In this document: one piece after another, positions 20,953 through 31,393 of the stretch
Layout of the letters: the number at the start of each line of letters is the position of its first letter
Position numbering within the stretch: position 1 is the first letter of the stretch
Translations under genes and position numbers: made by a program
Assembly: GCF_021440515.1 (NCBI RefSeq)
Contig: NZ_JAKCMV010000038.1
Location: 1 to 32,333 of the forward strand
Reading direction: 5' to 3'
From: Enterobacter asburiae
GTDB lineage: Bacteria; Pseudomonadota; Gammaproteobacteria; Enterobacterales; Enterobacteriaceae
DNA: 32,333 bases
The notes under the pieces: model-generated
Database searches by the model: none
Seen by the model: the letters and a program-made list of their open reading frames with translations, nothing else
Told to the model about the DNA's origin: nothing

Positions 20953-21918
20953 ATGCATTCTGTCGGCACTCCAATGTTGTGGGGCGGATTCGCGGTTGTC
21001 GTGCTCATCATGCTCGCGATCGACCTCTTTTTGCAGGGCCGCCGCGGCGAACATGGCATGACCATGAAGCAAGCCGCCGCGTGGTCGCTGGTCTGGGTTA
21101 CCCTCTCTCTGATTTTCTGCGCCGCCTTCTGGTGGTATCTGGCCTCAACCGAAGGCCGCGCGGTGGCCGATCCTCAGGCGCTCGCCTTCCTTACCGGTTA
21201 TCTGATTGAAAAAGCGCTGGCGGTCGATAACGTCTTCGTCTGGCTGATGCTGTTTAGCTATTTTGCCGTACCTGCCTCCCTGCAACGCCGCGTGCTGGTC
21301 TACGGGGTGCTCGGCGCGATTATCCTGCGTACCATCATGATCTTCGCCGGAAGCTGGCTCATCACCCAGTTCGAATGGCTGCTGTACGTCTTCGGCGCGT
21401 TCCTGCTGTTCACCGGGATCAAAATGGCGCTGGCGAAAGAGGATGAAACCGGCATTGGCGAAAAACCGCTGGTGAAGTGGATCCGCGGGCATCTGCGCAT
21501 GACGGATAAAATCGAGAGCGAGCATTTCTTCGTGCGTAAGAACGGCCTGCTGTTCGCCACGCCGCTGCTGCTGGTGCTGATTCTGGTGGAACTGAGCGAC
21601 GTGATTTTCGCGGTGGACAGTATTCCGGCCATCTTCGCGGTGACCACCGATCCGTTTATCGTGCTGACCTCTAACCTGTTCGCGATCCTCGGCCTGCGCG
21701 CCATGTACTTCCTGCTGGCGGGCGCGGCGGAGCGCTTCTCGATGCTGAAGTACGGCCTGTCGGTGATCCTGGTGTTTATCGGTATCAAGATGCTGATTGT
21801 CGATTTCTACCATATCCCGATCGCCATTTCGCTCGGCGTGGTGTTTGGCATTCTGATCGTCACGCTGCTGATCAATACCTGGGTTAACCGCCAGCACGAT
21901 AAGAAGCAGCAGGTTTAG
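20953..21918 (+). CDS. alx: TerC-family membrane protein Alx, Mn2+/alkaline-pH responsive
   Basis: 321 aa, the same length as E. coli Alx (YgjT). Polytopic inner-membrane protein of the TerC family with about nine hydrophobic segments and the two acidic family motifs [19 protein letters not shown] and [17 protein letters not shown], which line the proposed metal path. In E. coli it exports Mn2+. The ATG at 20953 follows AAGGAAAATTTT; an upstream in-frame start would fall in the T tract of the leader. It is controlled by the riboswitch directly upstream. A REP pair follows the gene. Confidence 0.95.
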   Translation: MHSVGTPMLWGGFAVVVLIMLAIDLFLQGRRGEHGMTMKQAAAWSLVWVTLSLIFCAAFWWYLASTEGRAVADPQALAFLTGYLIEKALAVDNVFVWLMLFSYFAVPASLQRRVLVYGVLGAIILRTIMIFAGSWLITQFEWLLYVFGAFLLFTGIKMALAKEDETGIGEKPLVKWIRGHLRMTDKIESEHFFVRKNGLLFATPLLLVLILVELSDVIFAVDSIPAIFAVTTDPFIVLTSNLFAILGLRAMYFLLAGAAERFSMLKYGLSVILVFIGIKMLIVDFYHIPIAISLGVVFGILIVTLLINTWVNRQHDKKQQV

Positions 21919-21925
21919 TGCCTTT

Positions 21926-21998
21926 TGCCCGGTGGCGCTGCGCTTACCGGGCCTACAACGTCCCCCAGTAGGCCGGGTAAGCGCAGCGCCACCCGGCA
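21926..21998. repeat. REP/BIME after alx
   Basis: TGCCCGGTGGCGCTGCGCTT followed by ACCGGGCCTACAA, then an inverted mate GTAGGCCGGGTAAGCGCAGC with GCCACCCGGCA. Two nearly perfect facing REP units between the co-directional alx and sstT. Confidence 0.9.
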
Positions 21999-22119
21999 TT
22001 TTCGTTAATCAATAGTTAAAAAACATGATGCAACACGTAAAATCCAGCATTTTACACTTCCCCCCTTCGCCACTTTCCTGAATACTCACACAGGCAAACA
22101 AAGATTTACATCCGGAAAT

Positions 22120-22141
22120 AAATGTGACTGAGAGCACATCC
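22120..22141. promoter_or_regulatory. CRP-like site upstream of sstT
   Basis: AAATGTGA-CTGAGA-GCACATCC matches the CRP core TGTGA-N6-TCACA at 9 of 10 positions. Its centre is only about 44 nt upstream of the sstT ATG. A CRP-activated promoter at -41.5 would then start at the start codon, so if CRP binds here it more likely represses, or acts on a promoter within or upstream of it. Confidence 0.5.
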
Positions 22142-22174
22142 AGGATGGAACACAATTTCACTTAGGAATACAGA

Positions 22175-23416
22175 ATGAGCACACAATCGAAGGGGCTCTT
22201 TGCGCGTCTGGCGCAGGGGAGTCTGGTAAAACAAATTCTGGTAGGGCTGGTGCTGGGTATTCTGCTGGCGATGGTGTCAAAACCTGCGGCAGAAGCGACC
22301 GGGCTGCTCGGCACGCTGTTCGTGGGCGCACTGAAGGCCGTCGCGCCGGTGCTGGTACTGATGCTGGTGATGGCCTCTATTGCCAACCACCAGCACGGAC
22401 AAAAAACCAATATTCGCCCGATTCTCTTTTTATATCTGCTGGGCACCTTCTCCGCCGCGCTGACCGCCGTTGTGTTCAGCTTCCTGTTCCCTTCTACCCT
22501 GCATCTGACCAGCGCGGCAGGCGATATCACTCCGCCGTCCGGCATTATTGAAGTGATGCGCGGCCTGCTGATGAGCATGGTGTCGAACCCGATCACCGCG
22601 CTGATGAACGCCAACTACATCGGTATTCTGGTGTGGGCAATTGGTCTGGGCTTCGCGCTGCGCCACGGTAACGAAACCACCAAAAACCTGGTCAACGACA
22701 TGTCCAACGCCGTGACCTTTATGGTGAAGCTGGTGATTCGCTTCGCGCCGATCGGTATTTTCGGCCTGGTCTCTTCGACTCTGGCAACCACCGGTTTTGA
22801 AACCCTGTGGGGCTACGCACAGCTTCTGGTGGTGCTGGTGGGCTGTATGCTGCTGGTGGCGCTGGTGATTAACCCGCTGCTGGTGTTCTGGCAGATCCGT
22901 CGCAACCCGTATCCGCTGGTGCTGACCTGCCTGCGTGAAAGCGGCGTGTACGCGTTCTTTACCCGCAGCTCTGCGGCGAATATCCCGGTCAACATGGCGC
23001 TGGCTGAGAAGCTGAACCTGGATCGCGATACCTATTCCGTTTCGATCCCGCTGGGCGCGACCGTCAATATGGCGGGTGCGGCCATCACCATCACCGTGCT
23101 GACGCTGGCGGCGGTGCATACGCTGGGTATTCCGGTGGATCTGCCAACGGCGCTGCTGTTGAGCGTGGTGGCATCGCTGTGCGCCTGTGGCGCTTCCGGC
23201 GTGGCGGGTGGTTCACTGCTGCTGATCCCGCTGGCGTGTAACATGTTCGGTATTCCGAATGAGATCGCCATGCAGGTCGTTGCCGTCGGCTTTATCATCG
23301 GCGTGTTGCAGGACTCCTGCGAGACCGCCCTGAACTCGTCAACCGACGTGCTGTTCACCGCCGCCGCCTGTCAGGCAGAAGACGCGCGCTTAGCGAAGAA
23401 TGCTTTGCGCGGATAA
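22175..23416 (+). CDS. sstT: serine/threonine:sodium symporter SstT
   Basis: 413 aa, one residue shorter than E. coli SstT. It belongs to the dicarboxylate/amino acid:cation symporter (DAACS) family and imports L-serine and L-threonine with Na+. Visible are many transmembrane segments, the hairpin-loop serine motif SSAANIPVN, the segment [13 protein letters not shown] (family NMDGTALY region) and [15 protein letters not shown]. The ATG follows TTAGGAATACAG. A CRP-like site lies just upstream. It converges on uxaA across a REP; E. coli has ygjV between sstT and uxaA, which is missing here. Confidence 0.96.
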   Translation: MSTQSKGLFARLAQGSLVKQILVGLVLGILLAMVSKPAAEATGLLGTLFVGALKAVAPVLVLMLVMASIANHQHGQKTNIRPILFLYLLGTFSAALTAVVFSFLFPSTLHLTSAAGDITPPSGIIEVMRGLLMSMVSNPITALMNANYIGILVWAIGLGFALRHGNETTKNLVNDMSNAVTFMVKLVIRFAPIGIFGLVSSTLATTGFETLWGYAQLLVVLVGCMLLVALVINPLLVFWQIRRNPYPLVLTCLRESGVYAFFTRSSAANIPVNMALAEKLNLDRDTYSVSIPLGATVNMAGAAITITVLTLAAVHTLGIPVDLPTALLLSVVASLCACGASGVAGGSLLLIPLACNMFGIPNEIAMQVVAVGFIIGVLQDSCETALNSSTDVLFTAAACQAEDARLAKNALRG

Positions 23417-23423
23417 AAGAAAA

Positions 23424-23494
23424 GCCCGGTGGCGGCTACGCCTTACCGGGCCTACAGGTTTAAGTAGGTCGGGTAAGCGTTAGCGCCACCCGAC
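23424..23494. repeat. REP/BIME between sstT and uxaA
   Basis: GCCCGGTGGCGGCTACGCCT followed by TACCGGGCCTACAG, then the inverted GTAGGTCGGGTAAGCGTTAG with CGCCACCCGAC. It occupies nearly the whole gap between the convergent sstT and uxaA and probably ends both transcripts. Confidence 0.9.
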
Positions 23495-23501
23495 ATAGCT
23501 T

Positions 23502-24989
23502 TTACAGCGTCACACCACTCTTAAAGATCGCCAGCTCGCGGAAGTCGTTCTTCTCGTTGCAGGTCGGTTTGCCGTTAGCAAATTCCACAATGGTATCGAT
23601 AAATTCAGTTAACAGCTGCGGCATGGCTTTGCCGTGGATCAGCTGACCCGCATCGAAATCGATCCAGTGCTTCTTCTTCGCCGCCAGCTCGCTGTTGGTG
23701 GCAATTTTCACCGTCGGCACAAAACCACCGTAAGGGGTGCCGCGCCCGGTGCTGAACAGCACCATGTGGCAGCCCGCCCCGGCCAGCGCGCTGGTGGCAA
23801 CCGCATCGTTACCCGGTGCGCTGAGCAGGTTCAGGCCGTGGGTTTTCAGACGCTCCCCGTAGCGCAGAACGTCCACCACCTGGCTCGCACCCGCTTTCTG
23901 GGTACAGCCGAGAGATTTTTCCTCAAGGGTGGTGATCCCGCCCGCCTTGTTGCCCGGCGACGGGTTTTCGTAAATCGGCTGGTTGTGCGCGATAAAGTAC
24001 TGTTTGAAGTCGTTGACCATCGTGACGGTCTTTTCAAAGGTCTCTTCGTCGCGGCAGTGGCTCATCAGAATACGTTCAGCGCCAAACATCTCCGGCACTT
24101 CCGTCAGCACGGTGGTGCCGCCGTTGGCAATCATGTAATCCGAGAAGCGCCCCAGCATCGGGTTCGCCGTGATGCCGGAAAGGCCGTCCGAACCACCGCA
24201 CTCCAGACCAAACTTCAGCTCGCTAAGCTTGCCCGGCTCGCGTTTGTCGTGGCGCATCACTTCGTACAGCTGGTGAAGCTGCTCGAGCCCCGCTTCCACC
24301 TCGTCGTCCTGATGCTGGCACACCATAAAGTGCACGCGGTCAGGATCGAAATCACCCAGCGTTTCGCGGAAGGCGTCCACCTGGTTGTTTTCGCAGCCCA
24401 GGCCAATCACCAGCACCGCGCCCGCGTTCGGGTGGCGCACCATGTTTTGCAGCATGGTACGGGTGTTGATGTGGTCGTCGCCCAGCTGCGAACAGCCGTA
24501 GGTATGGCTGAAGAGATGCACGCCATCGGTGCCTTCGGCGTTATTTGTCTCTTTCAGGAAACGCGTCTGGATCTGACGCGCGATGCCGTTCACGCAGCCG
24601 ACGGTCGGCAGGATCCACAGTTCGTTGCGGATCCCCACGTCGCCGTTGGCGCGGCGGTAGATCTGAACCTCGCGATCTGCCGCCTGCCCTGCTTCGGCCT
24701 GAAAATCAGGTTGATAGCTGTACTCGTCCAGATCGCTCAGATTGGTGCGGGTATTGTGGGAATGAATATGTTCACCCGGCGCAATATCCGCCAGCGCGTG
24801 ACCAATCGGCAAACCGTACTTAACGACGTTTTCCCCTTTGGCGATAGGGTACACGGCAAACTTATGCCCGCGTGCAATCGCCTGACGCAGCGTGACGCTA
24901 TGGTCTTCCACGGTCACTACTGCGCCTTCGGTCAGATCGGCCAGCGCTACCGCAACGTTATCCAGCGAATGGATTTTGATGTATTGCAT
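23502..24989 (-). CDS. uxaA: altronate dehydratase UxaA
   Basis: 495 aa, the same length as E. coli UxaA. It dehydrates D-altronate to 2-keto-3-deoxy-gluconate in galacturonate breakdown and is Fe2+ dependent. An N-terminal SAF-like domain (residues about 1-95) precedes the UxaA catalytic region; conserved blocks are VGCVNGIARQIQTRF, SHTYGCSQLGDDH, IGLGCENNQ, GLECGGSDGLSGITANP and LLSAPGNDAVATSALAGAG, with several cysteines that could bind the metal. The ATG follows GAGGTTGAT. It lies 17 bp downstream of uxaC in the uxaCA operon. UxaB is not in the window, as in E. coli, where it is elsewhere. Confidence 0.96.
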   Translation of the reverse strand: MQYIKIHSLDNVAVALADLTEGAVVTVEDHSVTLRQAIARGHKFAVYPIAKGENVVKYGLPIGHALADIAPGEHIHSHNTRTNLSDLDEYSYQPDFQAEAGQAADREVQIYRRANGDVGIRNELWILPTVGCVNGIARQIQTRFLKETNNAEGTDGVHLFSHTYGCSQLGDDHINTRTMLQNMVRHPNAGAVLVIGLGCENNQVDAFRETLGDFDPDRVHFMVCQHQDDEVEAGLEQLHQLYEVMRHDKREPGKLSELKFGLECGGSDGLSGITANPMLGRFSDYMIANGGTTVLTEVPEMFGAERILMSHCRDEETFEKTVTMVNDFKQYFIAHNQPIYENPSPGNKAGGITTLEEKSLGCTQKAGASQVVDVLRYGERLKTHGLNLLSAPGNDAVATSALAGAGCHMVLFSTGRGTPYGGFVPTVKIATNSELAAKKKHWIDFDAGQLIHGKAMPQLLTEFIDTIVEFANGKPTCNEKNDFRELAIFKSGVTL

Positions 24990-25006
24990 ATCAACCTCAA
25001 ACGGGC

Positions 25007-26528
<1,522 letters not shown>

Positions 26529-26628
26529 CGTCGACAAAAAAATTACCCTCAAAGGAGTAAACCCTCTCGCAAGCCGCGCCAGAACTGGCTTCCCTCTCCG
26601 TACAGAATGTCCCTACAAAGAATCACAC

Positions 26629-26673
26629 ATTTGTGATGTCACTCACCTTTTAAAGTTGTATGACAAGTTATCT
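26629..26673 (+). promoter_or_regulatory. exuT promoter: CRP site, ExuR operator and -10
   Basis: TGTGA-TGTCAC-TCACC (26632-26647) matches the CRP core at 9 of 10 bases. Directly after it AAAGTTGTATGACAAGTT (26652-26669) matches the ExuR consensus at 13 of 18. TTATCT (26668-26673) is a plausible -10, placing transcription start near 26680 with CRP centred about 41 bp upstream (class II activation). ExuR would sit over the promoter core. Confidence 0.65.
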
Positions 26674-26678
26674 TTTCG

Positions 26679-26867
26679 CCGTCGCAAACACTACGCCGAC
26701 GGAATGCATTCCCGATGCAAGACATCGGATTTAACGGTACGGATACCGGCTTATGCACGATTACTTATGGCAAGGTTCGGGCCGTTCCGGGAAATTCTCC
26801 CGGCTACGCCCCTCCCGTTACAGAACAGCTCCCGGAAACGGTTGAGATGTTGCCGCACCCCGGTGCG
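26679..26867 (+). other. hairpin-rich leader of exuT
   Basis: Between the predicted start near 26680 and the ATG at 26894 lie five local inverted repeats: CCGTCG/CGACGG (26679-26702), CCGATG-CAAGA-CATCGG (26712-26728, next to the palindrome GGAATGCATTCC at 26701-26712), CGGTA-CGGA-TACCG (26735-26748), CCGGGA-AATTC-TCCCGG (26788-26804) and CCGCAC-CCCG-GTGCGG (26852-26867). The last sits about 17 nt before the GAGG ribosome-binding site. No T tract follows any of them. Function unknown; translational control or transcript stability are possible. Confidence 0.5.
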
Positions 26868-26893
26868 GAAATAACATAACGATGAGGTTTTAC

Positions 26894-28192
26894 ATGCGTA
26901 AAATTAAAGGGTTACGTTGGTATATGATTGCACTGGTGACCTTGGGCACCGTGCTTGGCTACCTGACACGTAACACCGTGGCAGCAGCGGCGCCAACGTT
27001 GATGGAAGAACTGCATATCTCCACGCAGCAGTACTCCTACATCATTGCTGCCTATTCCGCGGCTTATACCATCATGCAGCCTGTTGCAGGCTACGTTCTC
27101 GATATTCTCGGTACCAAAATCGGCTATGCCTTCTTCGCCGTCGCCTGGGCAGTATTCTGCGGTGCGACCGCACTGGCGGGCAGCTGGGGTGGCCTGGCGC
27201 TGGCGCGTGGTGCGGTCGGTGCCGCTGAAGCAGCGATGATCCCTGCGGGTCTGAAGGCCAGCTCCGAGTGGTTCCCGGCGAAAGAGCGTTCTATCGCGGT
27301 TGGTTACTTCAACGTGGGTTCTTCTATTGGTGCGATGATTGCGCCACCGCTGGTGGTGTGGGCTATCGTGATGCACAGCTGGCAGATGGCGTTCATTATC
27401 TCCGGCGTGCTGAGCTTTGCCTGGGCAATGGCGTGGCTGATCTTCTATAAACACCCGCGCGACCAGAAAAAGCTGTCGACCGAAGAGCGTGACTACATTA
27501 TTAACGGCCAGGAATCTCAGCATCAGACCGACAACGGCAAGAAAATGTCCGTCTGGCAGATCCTCGGCACCCGTCAGTTCTGGGGTATCGCGCTGCCGCG
27601 CTTCCTGGCAGAACCGGCCTGGGGTACGTTTAACGCCTGGATCCCGCTGTTCATGTTTAAAGTCTACGGGTTTAACCTGAAAGAAATTGCGATGTTCGCC
27701 TGGATGCCAATGCTGTTCGCTGACCTGGGCTGTATCGTCGGCGGTTACCTGCCACCGCTGTTCCAGCGCTGGTTTGGCGTGAACCTGATTGTCTCCCGTA
27801 AGATGGTGGTGACGATGGGCGCCCTGCTGATGATTGGCCCTGGCATGATCGGCCTGTTCACCAGCCCGTACGTGGCGATCGCCCTGCTGTGTATCGGTGG
27901 TTTTGCTCACCAGTCCCTGTCCGGTGCGCTGATTACGCTCTCTTCTGACGTCTTCGGTCGTAACGAAGTGGCCACCGCCAACGGCCTGACCGGGATGGCC
28001 GCCTGGACCGCAAGTACCATGTTCGCCCTGGTCGTGGGTGCGCTGGCTGACACCATCGGCTTCAGCCCGCTGTTCGCGGTGCTGGCTATCTTCGACCTGT
28101 TAGGCGCAGTGGTTATCTGGACGGTGCTGAAAAGTAAGTCCGCCGACGAGCTGGCGAAAGAGTCTCTTGGGGGACCGGCAACGCAGAGTTAG
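26894..28192 (+). CDS. exuT: hexuronate (galacturonate/glucuronate) transporter ExuT
   Basis: 432 aa, the same length as E. coli ExuT. Major facilitator superfamily, anion:cation symporter family; imports galacturonate and glucuronate with H+. About twelve transmembrane segments are visible. Recognisable blocks are YLTRNTVAAAAPTLMEEL, RGAVGAAEAAMIPAGLK, EWFPAKERSIAVGYFNVGSS and FGRNEVATANGLTGMAAW. The ATG at 26894 gives the E. coli N-terminus (MRKIKGLRWY) and follows GAGGTTTTAC; an ATG four codons upstream is less well placed. Divergent from uxaCA and next to exuR, so the whole hexuronate uptake, catabolism and control unit is together. Confidence 0.96.
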   Translation: MRKIKGLRWYMIALVTLGTVLGYLTRNTVAAAAPTLMEELHISTQQYSYIIAAYSAAYTIMQPVAGYVLDILGTKIGYAFFAVAWAVFCGATALAGSWGGLALARGAVGAAEAAMIPAGLKASSEWFPAKERSIAVGYFNVGSSIGAMIAPPLVVWAIVMHSWQMAFIISGVLSFAWAMAWLIFYKHPRDQKKLSTEERDYIINGQESQHQTDNGKKMSVWQILGTRQFWGIALPRFLAEPAWGTFNAWIPLFMFKVYGFNLKEIAMFAWMPMLFADLGCIVGGYLPPLFQRWFGVNLIVSRKMVVTMGALLMIGPGMIGLFTSPYVAIALLCIGGFAHQSLSGALITLSSDVFGRNEVATANGLTGMAAWTASTMFALVVGALADTIGFSPLFAVLAIFDLLGAVVIWTVLKSKSADELAKESLGGPATQS

Positions 28193-28207
28193 CGTTGGAA
28201 TGAACGT

Positions 28208-28240
28208 GCCGGGTGGCGGCTTCGCCTTACCCGGCCTACA
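28208..28240. repeat. single REP after exuT
   Basis: GCCGGGTGGCGGCTTCGCCT followed by TACCCGGCCTACAA, a lone REP unit 15 bp after the exuT stop. Confidence 0.85.
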
Positions 28241-28272
28241 AGACTTAACCGTACGTCAATACCCTTCCAAAG

Positions 28273-28294
28273 GCCGCTCGTTAGCGGCTTTTTT
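28273..28294 (+). terminator. intrinsic terminator of exuT
   Basis: GCCGCT-CGTT-AGCGGC (28273-28288) followed by TTTTTT: a compact, canonical Rho-independent terminator between exuT and exuR. Confidence 0.9.
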
Positions 28295-28322
28295 CATGGC
28301 GAAATCTGGAGACTATCTTCTA

Positions 28323-28340
28323 AAAGTGGTATAACAAATA
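28323..28340. promoter_or_regulatory. ExuR operator upstream of exuR (autoregulation)
   Basis: AAAGTGGTATAACAAATA matches the ExuR/UxuR consensus AAATTGGTATACCAATTT at 14 of 18 positions. It lies 28 bp before the exuR start, which suggests that ExuR limits its own synthesis. Confidence 0.6.
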
Positions 28341-28367
28341 ATCCGCCGTACCCTGCCTGGAGCGCAT

Positions 28368-29144
28368 ATGGAAATCACCGAATCACGTCGTTTATATCAA
28401 CAACTTGCTGCCGAGCTGAAGGATCGCATCGAGCAAGGTGTCTATCTTGTCGGTGACAAACTCCCCGCTGAGCGCTTTATCGCGGATGAAAAAAGCGTTA
28501 GCCGCACCGTGGTTCGCGAAGCCATCATCATGCTGGAAGTGGAAGGCTATGTTGAGGTGCGCAAAGGCTCCGGTATTCACGTGATTTCCAACCAGCCAAA
28601 ACACTCCCCTGTCCCGGACGAAAGCCTTGAGTTTGCAAGCTACGGCCCGTTCGAGCTGCTTCAGGCGCGTCAGCTTATTGAGAGCAACATTGCCGAGTTC
28701 GCCGCGACCCAGGTGACCAAGCAGGACATCATGAAGCTGATGGAAATCCAGGACAAAGCGCGTCAGGAAAAATGTTTCCGCGATTCCGAATGGGATTTGC
28801 AGTTCCACGTTCAGGTGGCGCTGGCCACGCAGAATACCGCGCTGGCGGCAATTGTCGAAAAAATGTGGACTCAGCGCGTTCATAACCCGTACTGGAAGAA
28901 ACTGCACGATCACATCGATTTACGCACCGTGGATAACTGGTGCGACGACCACGACCAAATTCTTAAAGCGCTGATTCGCAAAGATCCGCACGCGGCCAAA
29001 CTGGCGATGTGGCAGCATCTGGAAAACACCAAGCAGATGCTGTTTAACGAGACCAGCGACGACTTCGAATTCAACGCAGACCGCTATCTTTTTGCGGACA
29101 ATCCGGTCGTTCACCTCGATACGGCGGCCAATCTCGCAAAATAA
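28368..29144 (+). CDS. exuR: hexuronate regulon repressor ExuR
   Basis: 258 aa GntR-family repressor of the FadR/FCD subfamily. The winged helix lies at about residues 8-75 ([40 protein letters not shown]), then the all-helical FCD effector domain with metal/ligand histidines ([33 protein letters not shown]). In E. coli it represses exuT, uxaCA and uxaB until tagaturonate or fructuronate is present. The ATG follows TGGAG. Its own terminator from exuT and an ExuR-like box upstream indicate separate transcription. Confidence 0.96.
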   Translation: MEITESRRLYQQLAAELKDRIEQGVYLVGDKLPAERFIADEKSVSRTVVREAIIMLEVEGYVEVRKGSGIHVISNQPKHSPVPDESLEFASYGPFELLQARQLIESNIAEFAATQVTKQDIMKLMEIQDKARQEKCFRDSEWDLQFHVQVALATQNTALAAIVEKMWTQRVHNPYWKKLHDHIDLRTVDNWCDDHDQILKALIRKDPHAAKLAMWQHLENTKQMLFNETSDDFEFNADRYLFADNPVVHLDTAANLAK

Positions 29145-29487
29145 GATCTCCCTTTCGCTGGCAGGCGCTCCGCTGCGCCTTCCGGCGCGAGTGGGTAAGC
29201 AAAACATATATAGTGTCAGCCTGTGTAAATCCCCTCGCTCCCTTCCAGGGCTTAAGCCAAAATCATTTCGCCCCATGCAAAATCTGTGACGCAGAACGTT
29301 GGGCTTTGTTACAATTGGATTCACTTTGCTTTTTTTAAGTTAGTGCTTGCCAACCAGCCATTTAACAGGGAACAGTTCTGGCCACCACAACGTGTCCGCG
29401 AGCGACCATAATGAAATTATAAAAATGTCGCCGTGCTGTTTTTCCCGGATAACAGGCGTGACGTTAACCGATTTCCAGGAACACTGA
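29145..29487. other. 343-bp intergenic region between exuR and yqjA
   Basis: No coding sequence is supported. The start holds a small hairpin, GCGCC-TTCC-GGCGC (about 29175-29188), possibly closing exuR. The AT-rich second half must contain the yqjA promoter, but I see no convincing -35/-10 pair, and I could not find a clear CpxR box (GTAAA-N5-GTAAA) although yqjA-mzrA is Cpx-controlled in E. coli. Confidence 0.4.
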
Positions 29488-30150
29488 ATGGAACTTTTGA
29501 CCCAACTACTGCAAGCCTTATGGGCTCAGGATTTCGAAACGCTCGCCAATCCTTCGATGATTGGTATGCTCTACTTTGTCTTGTTTATGATCCTGTTCCT
29601 TGAAAACGGATTACTGCCCGCCGCGTTCCTGCCTGGCGACAGCCTGCTGGTGCTGGTGGGCGTACTCTGCGCTAAAGGGGCAATGGCCTTCCCGCAAACC
29701 ATCTTGCTGTTAACCATCGCCGCCAGCCTCGGCTGCTGGGTGAGCTACATCCAGGGACGATGGCTTGGCAATACGCGCATCGTGCAAAACTGGCTGTCGC
29801 ACCTCCCCGCGCATTACCACCAGCGCGCGCACCATCTTTTCCACAAACACGGGCTTTCAGCGCTGCTGGTTGGCCGTTTCATCGCCTTTGTGCGTACCCT
29901 GCTGCCGACCATCGCCGGGCTTTCCGGCCTGAGCAGCGCTCGTTTCCAGTTCTTTAACTGGATGAGCGGCCTGCTGTGGGTCTTGATCCTGAGCACGCTG
30001 GGCTACGCGCTGGGTAAAACGCCAGTCTTTATGAAGTATGAAGATCAGCTTATGTCCTGCCTGATGCTGCTGCCCGTCGTGCTGCTGATCTTTGGCCTGG
30101 TGGGTTCACTGGTGGTTCTGTGGAAGAAAAAATACGGGGCCAAGGGCTAA
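29488..30150 (+). CDS. yqjA: DedA-family membrane protein YqjA
   Basis: 220 aa, near-identical layout to E. coli YqjA. DedA-family inner-membrane transporter needed for membrane energisation and alkaline tolerance, partly redundant with YghB. The residues known to be essential in E. coli are all at the same positions: E39 (FLENG), D51 (PGDSLL), R130 (GRFIAF) and R136 (VRTLLP). Several hydrophobic segments and the C-terminal VVLWKKKYG are visible. Start after CCAGGAACACTG. mzrA follows after 2 bp. Confidence 0.95.
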   Translation: MELLTQLLQALWAQDFETLANPSMIGMLYFVLFMILFLENGLLPAAFLPGDSLLVLVGVLCAKGAMAFPQTILLLTIAASLGCWVSYIQGRWLGNTRIVQNWLSHLPAHYHQRAHHLFHKHGLSALLVGRFIAFVRTLLPTIAGLSGLSSARFQFFNWMSGLLWVLILSTLGYALGKTPVFMKYEDQLMSCLMLLPVVLLIFGLVGSLVVLWKKKYGAKG

Positions 30151-30152
30151 CG

Positions 30153-30536
30153 ATGGCGACCTCACCGTTCACCCTGCGACGTTTTTCTTACGCACTGATT
30201 GCGCTGGTCATATTCAGCGCACTGCTTCTTGCCTGGAGCGCGCTCCAGCGCGAGGAGTCCACGCTTGCCATCCGTTCTGTCAATCAGGGTGCAAGCGTGC
30301 CGGACGGTTTCTCCATCTGGCACCATCTGGATGCCAACGGCATCCGCTTTAAAAGCATCACCCCGCAGGATGATGTTTTGTTGATAAAGTTTGACTCAAG
30401 CGCACAAAGTGCTGCCGCCAAAGCGGTGCTCGACAGAACCCTGCCGCGCGGATACATCATCGCTCAGCAGGACGAGGACAGCCACCCGGCGGCCTGGCTG
30501 TCACTTTTGCGCGACACGTCACATCGATTCGGATAA
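30153..30536 (+). CDS. mzrA: EnvZ/OmpR modulator MzrA
   Basis: 127 aa, the same length as E. coli MzrA (YqjB). A bitopic inner-membrane protein (hydrophobic segment about residues 12-29) with a periplasmic domain. In E. coli it binds EnvZ and raises OmpR phosphorylation, linking Cpx and EnvZ/OmpR signalling. The periplasmic part ([52 protein letters not shown]) is strongly conserved, while the N-terminal 25 residues differ. The ATG at 30153 lies 2 bp after the yqjA stop with AAGG upstream, so the genes are coupled. Confidence 0.93.
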   Translation: MATSPFTLRRFSYALIALVIFSALLLAWSALQREESTLAIRSVNQGASVPDGFSIWHHLDANGIRFKSITPQDDVLLIKFDSSAQSAAAKAVLDRTLPRGYIIAQQDEDSHPAAWLSLLRDTSHRFG

Positions 30537-30566
30537 CTTCCAGGATTCTGAATCTTTTCACTCACT

Positions 30567-30596
30567 TTGGTGATTCCCCCGTTTACTTACTATGCT
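30567..30596 (+). promoter_or_regulatory. probable sigma-S-type promoter of yqjCDEK
   Basis: CTATGCTTAAG (30590-30600) resembles the extended -10 element CTATACT favoured by RpoS; a weak TTGGTG (30567-30572) lies 18 bp upstream. The leader to yqjC contains two hairpins, GCGGAG/CTCCGC (30604-30630) and CAGCAC/GTGCTG (30645-30667). E. coli yqjD is stationary-phase induced, which fits. Confidence 0.45.
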
Positions 30597-30688
30597 TAAG
30601 TACGCGGAGCATCAGACATATGTTCTCCGCATGACTTTGGACATCAGCACACTCCACGGACGTGCTGTAACAATGGAAGGTTCCAATA

Positions 30689-31057
30689 ATGAAATACCGC
30701 ATCACTCTGGCTCTGGCCCTTTTATCTTTAAGCTCCGCTTCTTTTGCGACTTCTCTGTGTCAGGAGAAGGAGAACGACATTCAGCGCGAAATCAGTTATG
30801 CCGAAAAGCATAACAATCAGCACCGCATCAACGGTCTGAAGAAAGCGCTGAGTGAAGTGAAGGCTAACTGTTCGGACGACGAACTTCGTGCCGACCACAA
30901 GAAGAAAATTGATAAGCAAAAGGACGAGATAGCTGAACGCCGTCATGACCTTGAGGAAGCCAAAGAGAAAGGTGATGCGGATAAAATTACCAAACGCGAG
31001 AAGAAGCTGAAGGAAGCGCAAGAAGAACTGAAGGCGCTGGAATCACGCGATTATTGA
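30689..31057 (+). CDS. yqjC: DUF1090 periplasmic coiled-coil protein YqjC
   Basis: 122 aa with a Sec signal peptide (MKYRITLALALLSLSSASFA, then TSLCQEKEND). The mature part is highly charged and helical (KKKIDKQKDEIAERRHDLEE, KREKKLKEAQEELKALE), a predicted coiled coil, with two cysteines (SLCQ, ANCSDDE) that may form a disulfide. Homologue of E. coli YqjC; function unknown. First gene of yqjCDEK. Confidence 0.9.
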   Translation: MKYRITLALALLSLSSASFATSLCQEKENDIQREISYAEKHNNQHRINGLKKALSEVKANCSDDELRADHKKKIDKQKDEIAERRHDLEEAKEKGDADKITKREKKLKEAQEELKALESRDY

Positions 31058-31085
31058 GTTAACGGAAGTCTCACAGGAGAAAATC

Positions 31086-31391
31086 ATGTCAAAAGAATCT
31101 ACGTCAGAAAACCTGCGCTCTGAGCTGAAATCCCTGGCGGATACCCTGGAAGAAGTACTGAATTCCTCCGCCGATAAGTCAAAAGAAGAAGTCAGCAAAC
31201 TGCGCAGCAAAGCGGAGAAGGCGCTGAAAGAGAGCCGCTACCGTCTGGGTGAAACCGGCGACGTGCTGGCAAAACAGACCCGTGAAGCGGCAGCACGCGC
31301 TGACGAATATGTTCGCGATAATCCATGGACTGGCGTAGGAATCGGTGCCGCAATTGGTGTGGTGCTGGGCGTCCTGCTTACGCGTCGTTGA
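31086..31391 (+). CDS. yqjD: DUF883 inner-membrane ribosome-associated protein YqjD
   Basis: 101 aa. A long amphipathic helix (residues about 5-80), the motif NPWTGVGIGAAIGVVLGVLL near the C-terminus as a membrane anchor, and a terminal TRR. It is a homologue of E. coli YqjD, which sits in the inner membrane by its C-terminal segment and binds ribosomes in stationary phase. Start after AGGAG (TCACAGGAGAAAATC). yqjE follows after 2 bp. Confidence 0.93.
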   Translation: MSKESTSENLRSELKSLADTLEEVLNSSADKSKEEVSKLRSKAEKALKESRYRLGETGDVLAKQTREAAARADEYVRDNPWTGVGIGAAIGVVLGVLLTRR

Positions 31392-31393
31392 TT

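Noticed and set aside
26656..26874. 72-codon open frame in the exuT leader
   Set aside because: No ribosome-binding site, overlaps the promoter and the hairpins, and the product resembles nothing known.
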